Positions 57,979 to 64,000 of a stretch of DNA of 64,000 bases are shown here, piece by piece. Each line of letters opens with the position of its first letter. Positions within the stretch are counted from its first letter, which is position 1. The stretch comes from Streptomyces sp. ML-6 (lineage in GTDB: Bacteria > Actinomycetota > Actinomycetes > Streptomycetales > Streptomycetaceae). The notes under the pieces are model-generated. The model was not told the DNA's origin. It searched no databases and saw nothing but the letters and a program-made list of their open reading frames with translations. The stretch spans positions 6,972,501 through 7,036,500 of the forward strand of contig NZ_JAOTIK010000001.1 in the NCBI RefSeq assembly GCF_030116705.1, given 5' to 3'. Position numbers and translations under genes: made by a program.

Positions 57979-58928
57979 GCCGGACCGTGGAGGGCCAGAC
58001 GACGTACATGTCGGCACCGGTACAGGCCGCATACGGTTACTGCGAGGCGGTCACCGGACAGCAGGCGCGCAACTTCGCGTACGGCATCAGACTGCTGCCG
58101 GCCGCGAAGCGACACGCCATGTCGGCGTTGTACGCCTTCTCCCGTCGGGTCGACGACATCGGTGACGGCGAGCTCGATCCGGAGACCAAGCGGACCCGGC
58201 TGGAGGGCACCCGCACCGTGCTGGAGCGGATCCGGGCCGGCGAGGTGGACGAGGACGACACCGATCCGGTGGCCGTCGCGCTCGCCGACGCCGCGCGCAG
58301 GTTCCCGCTCCCGCTCGGCGGGCTCGACGAACTGATCGACGGCGTGCTGATGGACGTGCGCGGAGCGACGTACGAGACCTGGGACGACCTCAAGGTCTAC
58401 TGCCGCTGCGTCGCGGGCGCCATCGGCCGCCTCAGCCTCGGCGTCTTCGGCACGGCACCCGGCGCGCCGGGCACCGACCGGGCCGCGGAGTACGCCGACA
58501 CGCTCGGCCTCGCGCTCCAGCTCACCAACATCCTGCGCGACGTCCGGGAGGACGCCGGCAACGGGCGCACGTACCTGCCCTCCGACGACCTCGCCAAGTT
58601 CGGCTGCTCGGCGGGGTTCCACCGGGCCACCCCGCCGCAGGGCGCCGACTTCGCGGGACTGGTCCACTTCGAGGTGCGCCGGGCCCGCACGCTGTTCGCC
58701 GAGGGCTACCGGCTGCTGCCCATGCTCGACCGGCGCAGCGGCGCGTGCGTCGCGGCCATGGCGGGCATCTACCGCAGACTGCTCGACCGGATCGAGCGCG
58801 ACCCCGAGGCGGTCCTGCGCGGCCGGGTCTCGCTGCCCGGTCACGAGAAGGCGTACGTCGCGGTGCGCGGGCTGTCGGGCCTGGACGCCCGGTACGTCTC
58901 CCGGCGGACGGGCCGGGGGCGTTTCTGA
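57975..58928 (+). CDS. hpnD: Presqualene diphosphate synthase HpnD
   Basis: A 317-residue enzyme that joins two farnesyl diphosphates. Asp-rich motifs are AFSRRVDDIGDGEL (Asp60, Asp61, Asp64) and LTNILRDVREDAGNGRTYLP, exactly as in HpnD and phytoene/squalene synthases. The family opening QAAYGYCEAVTGQQARNFAY follows some 15 residues after the GTG start, and a GTG or ATG slightly downstream (57987, 58008) could also serve. It overlaps hpnC and, at its stop, a small ORF. Confidence 0.94.
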   Translation: MSRTVEGQTTYMSAPVQAAYGYCEAVTGQQARNFAYGIRLLPAAKRHAMSALYAFSRRVDDIGDGELDPETKRTRLEGTRTVLERIRAGEVDEDDTDPVAVALADAARRFPLPLGGLDELIDGVLMDVRGATYETWDDLKVYCRCVAGAIGRLSLGVFGTAPGAPGTDRAAEYADTLGLALQLTNILRDVREDAGNGRTYLPSDDLAKFGCSAGFHRATPPQGADFAGLVHFEVRRARTLFAEGYRLLPMLDRRSGACVAAMAGIYRRLLDRIERDPEAVLRGRVSLPGHEKAYVAVRGLSGLDARYVSRRTGRGRF

Positions 58929-59047
58929 TGCGCCGTACGGAGAACTCGCGCACCATGTGCAGCACGGACACAATCGTTGAGCGGTCAACCCTCGGCGGTT
59001 CCGCCGCGTCCCTGACTGAAGTGACCCCACGAAAGGAGGACGCATGA
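58928..59047 (+). CDS. Small 39-residue protein between hpnD and hpnE
   Basis: ATG overlaps the hpnD stop (TGATG) and its TGA overlaps the hpnE ATG, so the three genes are joined end to end. The product (39 residues, ending STLGGSAASLTEVTPRKEDA) has no membrane segment. A small ORF at this place is also annotated in S. coelicolor as I recall. It resembles a family of short streptomycete proteins with a 'xTLxxxxASLT' stretch, but the match is weak. Its main role may be to couple translation of hpnE, whose ribosome-binding site (AAAGGAGG) lies within it. Confidence 0.5.
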   Translation: MRRTENSRTMCSTDTIVERSTLGGSAASLTEVTPRKEDA

Positions 59048-60432
59048 CGAACGGCCACCCGCGTTCCTCCCGCGCGGTCGTGATCGGGGGCGGACTCGCC
59101 GGCATCACCGCGGCGCTGCGCCTCGCCGACGCCGGGCTGGCGGTGACCCTCCTCGAAGGACGGCCCCGCCTCGGCGGCCTCGTCTTCTCCTTCCGGCGCG
59201 GCGAACTGACGATCGACAACGGCCAGCACGTCTACCTGCGCTGCTGCACCGCCTACCAGTGGTTCCTCGACCGGGTCGGCGGCGCCCGGCTGGCACCCTT
59301 GCAAAACCGTTTGGACGTGCCCGTTCTCGACGTCGCCCGCCCCTCGGGCCCCCGCCTGGGACGACTGCGCCGCAACGCCCTGCCGGTGCCGTTCCACCTC
59401 GCCGCCGGGCTCGCCGGCTACCCGCACCTCTCGCTCGCCGAACGGGCGGGCGTCGGGCGCGCCGCGCTGGCCCTCGGCCGCCTGGACCCGGACGACCCGG
59501 CGCTCGACACCGTGGACTTCGGCAGCTGGCTCGCCCGGCACGGCCAGTCGCCGCGCACCATCGAGGCCCTCTGGGACCTGGTCGGCGTCGCCACGCTCAA
59601 CGCCACCGCGCCCCACTCCTCGCTGGCCCTCGCCGCGAAGGTGTTCAAGACCGGGCTGCTCTCCGACCCCGGCGCCGCCGACATCGGCTGGGCGGGCGTG
59701 CCCCTGGGCGAGATCCACGACAAGCTGGCCCGCGAGGCGCTCGACGCCGTCGGCGTACGTACCGAACTGCGCACCAAGGCCACCGCCATCACCCGTGCGG
59801 AGGACGGCGGTTGGACCGTCCACGTCGACGGCGAACGCATCGGGGCCGACACCGTCGTCCTCGCCGTCCCGCAGCGCGAGGCCCACGGACTGCTGCCCGA
59901 CGGCGCGCTCGACGAACCGGACAAGCTCCTGGAGATCGGCACCTCGCCGATTCTCAACGTGCACGTCGTCTACGACCGCAAGGTGCTGCGCCGCCCCTTC
60001 TTCACCGCGCTCGGCTCCCCGGTCCAGTGGGTCTTCGACCGCACCGACGCCTCGGGCCTCACCGGCCCCGGCCAGTACCTCGCCCTGTCCCAGTCCGCCG
60101 CGCACGAGGAGATCGACCTCCCCGTCGCCGAACTGCGCAGGCGCTACCTGCCCGAGCTGGAGCGGCTCCTGCCGGCCGCCCGCGGGGCCGGCGTCCAGGA
60201 CTTCTTCGTCACCCGGGAGCGCACGGCGACCTTCGCCCCCGCCCCCGGGGTCGGCCGGCTGAGACCCGGCGCCCCCACGCGCGCCCCCGGCCTGTGCCTG
60301 GCCGGAGCATGGACGGCCACCGGCTGGCCCGCGACGATGGAGGGCGCCGTGCGCAGTGGATTCAGCGCCGCGTCCGCCGCGTTGAGGGCGCTCGGCCGCT
60401 CCCATGAACATCCGCTGCAGGAGGCGGCATGA
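59044..60432 (+). CDS. hpnE: Hydroxysqualene dehydroxylase HpnE
   Basis: A 462-residue FAD-dependent amine-oxidase-fold enzyme that finishes squalene synthesis. It has VVIGGGLAGITAALRLADAG (dinucleotide-binding), LEGRPRLGGLVFSFRRG, TIDNGQHVYLRCCTAYQWFL, and a late GLCLAGAWTATGWPATMEGA (FAD-binding C-terminus). The ATG has a strong AAAGGAGG site. Length and motif order match squalene-associated FAD desaturases. The stop overlaps the next gene by four bases. Confidence 0.94.
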   Translation: MTNGHPRSSRAVVIGGGLAGITAALRLADAGLAVTLLEGRPRLGGLVFSFRRGELTIDNGQHVYLRCCTAYQWFLDRVGGARLAPLQNRLDVPVLDVARPSGPRLGRLRRNALPVPFHLAAGLAGYPHLSLAERAGVGRAALALGRLDPDDPALDTVDFGSWLARHGQSPRTIEALWDLVGVATLNATAPHSSLALAAKVFKTGLLSDPGAADIGWAGVPLGEIHDKLAREALDAVGVRTELRTKATAITRAEDGGWTVHVDGERIGADTVVLAVPQREAHGLLPDGALDEPDKLLEIGTSPILNVHVVYDRKVLRRPFFTALGSPVQWVFDRTDASGLTGPGQYLALSQSAAHEEIDLPVAELRRRYLPELERLLPAARGAGVQDFFVTRERTATFAPAPGVGRLRPGAPTRAPGLCLAGAWTATGWPATMEGAVRSGFSAASAALRALGRSHEHPLQEAA

Positions 60433-61532
60433 GCAGTACCACCGGAACAAGAGGAGAGTCAGTGACCCCGGCGAATCCGGCTTTCGACACCGTGGCCGAC
60501 ACCACGGACGTCACCGCGCTTCTGGAGCGCGGACGGGCCCTTTCCACGCCGGTGCTCCGGGCCGCCGTCGACCGGCTCGCACCGCCCATGGACACCGTCG
60601 CCGCCTATCACTTCGGCTGGATCGACGCCCAGGGACGGGCGGCCGAGGGCGACGGCGGCAAGGCCGTCCGCCCGGCGCTCGCCCTGCTGTCCGCGGAGGC
60701 GGCCGGCGCCGAGCCCGAGGCCGGGATCCCCGGCGCCGTGGCCGTCGAACTCGTGCACAACTTCTCGCTGCTGCACGACGACCTGATGGACGGCGACGAG
60801 CAGCGCCGGCACCGCGACACGGTCTGGAAGGTGCACGGCCCCGCCCAGGCGATCCTGGTCGGCGACGCGCTCTTCGCGCTCGCCAACGAGATCCTGCTGG
60901 AGCTCGGCACCGTCGAGGCGGGCCGCGCCACGCGCCGGCTGACCGCCGCCAGCCGCAAACTCATCGACGGACAGGCCCAGGACATCTCCTACGAGCACCG
61001 CGAGCGGGTCACCGTCGAGGAGTGCCTGGAGATGGAGGGCAACAAGACCGGCGCCCTGCTCGCCTGCGCCTGCTCCATCGGCGCGGTGCTCGGCGGCGCC
61101 GACGACCGCACCGCCGACACCCTGGAGGCGTACGGATACCACCTCGGCCTCGCCTTCCAGGCCGTCGACGACCTGCTCGGCATCTGGGGCGACCCCGGAT
61201 CCACCGGCAAGCAGACCTGGAGCGACCTGCGCCAGCGCAAGAAGTCGCTGCCGGTGGTCGCCGCGCTCGCCGCGGACGGCCCGGCCTCGGAACGCCTGGG
61301 CGAACTGCTCGCGGCCGACGCCAAGAGCAGCGATTTCGACAGCTTCTCCGAAGAGGAGTTCGCCGCCCGCGCGGCACTCATCGAGGAGGCGGGCGGCCGC
61401 GAGTGGACCGCCCAGGAGGCCCGTCGACAGCACGCGGTCGCCATCGAGGCGCTGCACCGGGTCGACATGCCGCAGACCGTGCGGGCGCAGCTCACGGCGC
61501 TCGCGGACTTCGTCGTCGTACGAAAGAGATGA
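60429..61532 (+). CDS. Polyprenyl diphosphate synthase (farnesyl-type) of the hopanoid operon
   Basis: A 367-residue trans-prenyltransferase. The first Asp-rich motif is SLLHDDLMDGDEQRRHRDT (Asp117, Asp118, Asp121) and the second AFQAVDDLLGIWGDP (Asp247, Asp248, then Gly where many have Asp). DGGKAVRPALALLSAEA and GNKTGALLACACSIGA are typical. It should supply farnesyl diphosphate to HpnD, although geranylgeranyl diphosphate cannot be excluded. ATG overlaps the hpnE stop. The N-terminal 30 residues are an unconserved extension. Confidence 0.92.
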   Translation: MSSTTGTRGESVTPANPAFDTVADTTDVTALLERGRALSTPVLRAAVDRLAPPMDTVAAYHFGWIDAQGRAAEGDGGKAVRPALALLSAEAAGAEPEAGIPGAVAVELVHNFSLLHDDLMDGDEQRRHRDTVWKVHGPAQAILVGDALFALANEILLELGTVEAGRATRRLTAASRKLIDGQAQDISYEHRERVTVEECLEMEGNKTGALLACACSIGAVLGGADDRTADTLEAYGYHLGLAFQAVDDLLGIWGDPGSTGKQTWSDLRQRKKSLPVVAALAADGPASERLGELLAADAKSSDFDSFSEEEFAARAALIEEAGGREWTAQEARRQHAVAIEALHRVDMPQTVRAQLTALADFVVVRKR

Positions 61533-61637
61533 TCGCCATCTGGTCCATATGAATCGCAGTCGCCGGCCGGTGCCCCGCGGGCACCGGCCGACGGAGACCC
61601 CAGCACAGCAGAGGACCGACTGCACGAAGGGGAAGCC

Positions 61638-63626
61638 ATGACAGCGACGACCGACGGAAGCACGGGGGCCGTGAGCCCCCGCGCGGCCTCGGCCAGTGAA
61701 CCGACCGACACAACCATCGCCGCGGACGACGTGCTCGCCGTCGCGCGGCGGGCCGCGGAACGCTCGGTGGAGCACCTCCTCGGCAGGCAGGACGAGCAGG
61801 GCTGGTGGAAGGGCGACCTCGCCACCAACGTCACCATGGACGCCGAGGACCTGCTCCTGCGTCAATTCCTCGGCATCCAGGACCCAAAGACCGTCCGGGC
61901 GGCCGGCCTCTTCATCCGCGGCGAACAGCGGAGCGACGGCACCTGGGCCACCTTCCACGGCGGGCCCGGCGAACTCTCCACCACCATCGAGGCGTACGTG
62001 GCCCTGCGGCTGGCCGGGGACCGGCCGGACGAACCGCACATGGCCCGCGCCTCGGCCTGGATCAGGGCCCAGGGCGGCATCGCGGCCGCCCGCGTCTTCA
62101 CCCGGATCTGGCTCGCCCTGTTCGGCTGGTGGAAATGGGACGACCTGCCGGAACTCCCGCCCGAGCTGATGTTCTTCCCCAAGTGGGCCCCGCTCAACAT
62201 CTACGACTTCGGCTGCTGGGCCCGCCAGACCATCGTGCCGCTCACCATCGTCTCGGCGAAGCGGCCGGTGCGCCCCGCCCCGTTCGCGCTCGACGAACTG
62301 CACACCGACCCGGCCCACCCGAACCCGCCCAGGCGCCAGGCCCCGGCGGCGAGCTGGGACGGCGTCTTCCAGCGCCTGGACCGGGCGCTGCACGTCTACC
62401 ACCGGTTCGCCCCGCGCAGCCTGCGCCGGATCGCCATGAACGCGGCCTCCCGCTGGATCATCGAACGCCAGGAGAACGACGGCTGCTGGGGCGGCATCCA
62501 GCCCCCCGCCGTGTACTCCGTCATCGCCCTGCACCTGCTCGGCTACGACTTGGAGCACCCGGTGATGCGGGCCGGGCTCGAATCGCTCGACCGGTTCGCG
62601 GTCTGGCGCGAGGACGGCGCCCGCATGATCGAGGCCTGCCAGTCCCCGGTGTGGGACACCTGCCTCGCCACCATCGCGCTCGCCGACGCCGGGGTGAGCC
62701 CCGACCACCCGGCCCTCGTCAGGGCCGCGGACTGGATGCTCGGCGAGGAGATCGTCCGGCCCGGCGACTGGGCCGTGCGCCGGCCCCGGCTCAACCCGGG
62801 TGGCTGGGCGTTCGAGTTCCACAACGACAACTACCCGGACATCGACGACACCGCGGAAGTGGTCCTCGCGCTGCGCCGGGTCCGCCACCCCGACCGGGCC
62901 CGCGTCGAGGCCGCCATCAGACGGGGCGTGCGCTGGAACCTCGGGATGCAGTCCCGCAACGGGGCCTGGGGCGCGTTCGACGCGGACAACACCAGCGCCT
63001 TCCCCAACCGGCTGCCCTTCTGCGACTTCGGCGAGGTCATCGACCCGCCCTCCGCCGATGTCACCGGACACGTGGTGGAGATGCTCGCCGTCGAGGGGAA
63101 GGCCGGGCACCCCGCCACCCGGCGCGGCGTGGAGTGGCTGCTCGCCGAACAGGAGGAGAACGGCGCCTGGTTCGGCCGGTGGGGCGTCAACTACGTGTAC
63201 GGGACGGGGTCGGTCGTGCCCGCCCTGGTCGCCGCCGGACTGCCCGTCACCCACCCGGCGATCCGGCGCGCGGTCCACTGGCTGGAGTCCGTGCAGAACG
63301 ACGACGGCGGCTGGGGCGAGGACCTGCGCTCGTACCACGAGGACGAGTGGATCGGGCACGGCGCCTCGACCGCCTCCCAGACCGCGTGGGCGCTGCTCGC
63401 GCTGCTCGCCGCCGGACGGCGCGACAGCGGGGCCGTGCTGCGGGGGGTGTCCTGGCTGACCGGCACCCAACGGGCCGACGGGTCCTGGGACGAGCCGTAC
63501 TTCACCGGCACCGGTTTCCCCTGGGACTTCTCCATCAACTACCACCTCTACCGGCAGGTCTTCCCGCTCACCGCCCTCGGACGGTACGTGTACGGCGAAC
63601 CGTTCGCCGTCCGCAAGGGGGCCTGA
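61638..63626 (+). CDS. shc: Squalene-hopene cyclase
   Basis: A 662-residue monotopic membrane enzyme that cyclises squalene to hopene or hopanol. The catalytic DxDD is in YPDIDDTAEV (Asp401, Asp403, Asp404). Several QW repeats are evident: GRQDEQGWWKG, QENDGCWGG, QSRNGAWGAFDADN, QEENGAWFGRW, QNDDGGWGED and TQRADGSWDE. FYWG-type segments and WAFEFHNDNY line the cavity. Length is slightly above the usual 630 owing to an N-terminal extension of some 30 residues. The ATG has GAAGGGGAAG upstream. It overlaps hpnG by one base. Confidence 0.97.
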   Translation: MTATTDGSTGAVSPRAASASEPTDTTIAADDVLAVARRAAERSVEHLLGRQDEQGWWKGDLATNVTMDAEDLLLRQFLGIQDPKTVRAAGLFIRGEQRSDGTWATFHGGPGELSTTIEAYVALRLAGDRPDEPHMARASAWIRAQGGIAAARVFTRIWLALFGWWKWDDLPELPPELMFFPKWAPLNIYDFGCWARQTIVPLTIVSAKRPVRPAPFALDELHTDPAHPNPPRRQAPAASWDGVFQRLDRALHVYHRFAPRSLRRIAMNAASRWIIERQENDGCWGGIQPPAVYSVIALHLLGYDLEHPVMRAGLESLDRFAVWREDGARMIEACQSPVWDTCLATIALADAGVSPDHPALVRAADWMLGEEIVRPGDWAVRRPRLNPGGWAFEFHNDNYPDIDDTAEVVLALRRVRHPDRARVEAAIRRGVRWNLGMQSRNGAWGAFDADNTSAFPNRLPFCDFGEVIDPPSADVTGHVVEMLAVEGKAGHPATRRGVEWLLAEQEENGAWFGRWGVNYVYGTGSVVPALVAAGLPVTHPAIRRAVHWLESVQNDDGGWGEDLRSYHEDEWIGHGASTASQTAWALLALLAAGRRDSGAVLRGVSWLTGTQRADGSWDEPYFTGTGFPWDFSINYHLYRQVFPLTALGRYVYGEPFAVRKGA

Positions 63627-64000
63627 TGGGCGACGCCCCGGGGCCGTCAGGGCCCGCGGCACCGCTGCTGATCGCCTGCGCGCTCGGCATCGAGCGGTTC
63701 GCCCTGCACAGCGGCCGGGGCAGGGCCGGCGCGGCCCCCGGCCCCGTCACCGTCCTGCGCACGGGCATGGGCCCCCGGGCCGCCGAGGAGGCCGTGGGCC
63801 GGGCGCTGGCCCGGGGCCGCGCGTCCGGTGCGGCCGTCCTGGCCTCCGGGTTCTGCGCCGGGCTGTTTCCGGGGATGCACCCCGGGGACCTGGTGGTCGC
63901 CGACGAGACCCGGGAGGCCGGGGGCTCGACGGCCTGCACCACCCCCGGCCTGCTCGCCGAGGCCCTGGCCAGGGCGGTGCCCGGCCACACCGTCCACACC
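63626..64000 (+). CDS. hpnG: Hopanoid-associated phosphorylase HpnG, cut by window end
   Basis: The first 125 residues of a nucleoside phosphorylase-like protein. PLLIACALGIERFALHSGRG, VTVLRTGMGPRAAEEAVG, AAVLASGFCAGLFPGMHPGD and LVVADETR match the MTA/SAH nucleosidase fold in the HpnG form. HpnG removes adenine from adenosylhopane to give ribosylhopane, after HpnH has added adenosine. Its presence shows the operon makes extended hopanoids. The ATG overlaps the shc stop. The C-terminal part lies outside the window. Confidence 0.9.
   Translation, partial: MGDAPGPSGPAAPLLIACALGIERFALHSGRGRAGAAPGPVTVLRTGMGPRAAEEAVGRALARGRASGAAVLASGFCAGLFPGMHPGDLVVADETREAGGSTACTTPGLLAEALARAVPGHTVHT

Overview
The window is high-GC actinobacterial DNA. 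Third codon positions are almost all G or C, GTG and TTG starts and ATGA stop/start overlaps are common, and WhiB-like, SsgA-like and hopanoid genes are present. It fits a Streptomyces chromosome. The order idi, zitB, CDP-alcohol/glycan genes, hpnC-hpnD-small ORF-hpnE-prenyltransferase-shc-hpnG matches the arrangement I recall from the S. coelicolor SCO67xx region. I saw no insertion sequence, phage, CRISPR, tRNA or rRNA. Identities rest on motif and family recognition by eye; no search was run.

Region 1 (1-7.3 kb) is an organosulfur locus. An IclR-type regulator diverges from a 36-residue leader peptide and six tightly packed genes: a DszB-like desulfinase homologue with its Cys/His/Arg triad, a lipoprotein binding protein, permease, ATPase, a second binding-protein-like protein without signal peptide, and an SsuD-like flavin monooxygenase. 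Region 2 (7.6-16.5 kb) holds a WhiB-like protein, a TPR protein, an acyl-ACP desaturase with an operator-like repeat, an SsgA-like sporulation protein, endonuclease V, and a peptidoglycan group: a membrane-tethered HTH protein with peptidoglycan-binding repeats, a GH25 muramidase and an M15-type peptidase.

Region 3 (16.8-23.5 kb) is a fatty-acid beta-oxidation operon (racemase/CoA-transferase, acyl-CoA dehydrogenase, thiolase, FadB-like fusion) facing a MerR-family regulator. Region 4 (23.6-37 kb) mixes a macro-domain protein, a PAP2 membrane protein, an HTH regulator beside an M4 metalloprotease, an MpaB-type oxygenase, a LacI-family relic, an M1 aminopeptidase, a BCCT transporter and an ABC-F ATPase. 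Region 5 (37-45.8 kb) has a cytosine-deaminase-like amidohydrolase coupled to an unknown 96-residue gene behind two identical operator-like 12-mers, tex with a C-terminal frameshift, a decayed SCO6745-family gene fused in frame to tex, two DJ-1/GATase1 proteins, an enoyl-CoA hydratase, an HdeD-like membrane protein and an anti-sigma-type ATPase.

Region 6 (45.8-56.6 kb) runs from isopentenyl diphosphate isomerase, a methyltransferase-GNAT fusion and a Zur-boxed zinc exporter into a seven-gene operon. That operon encodes two CDP-alcohol phosphatidyltransferase-like proteins, a cytidylyltransferase-like protein, a glycerol-1-phosphate dehydrogenase homologue, a family 2 glycosyltransferase and a TagGH/Wzm-Wzt-type exporter. 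It reads as a pathway for making and exporting an undescribed polyol-phosphate glycan or glycolipid, and is the best candidate here for a new system. Region 7 (57-64 kb) is the hopanoid operon: farnesyl diphosphate is made by the prenyltransferase, converted to squalene by HpnC/D/E and cyclised by Shc. HpnG is cut by the window end.
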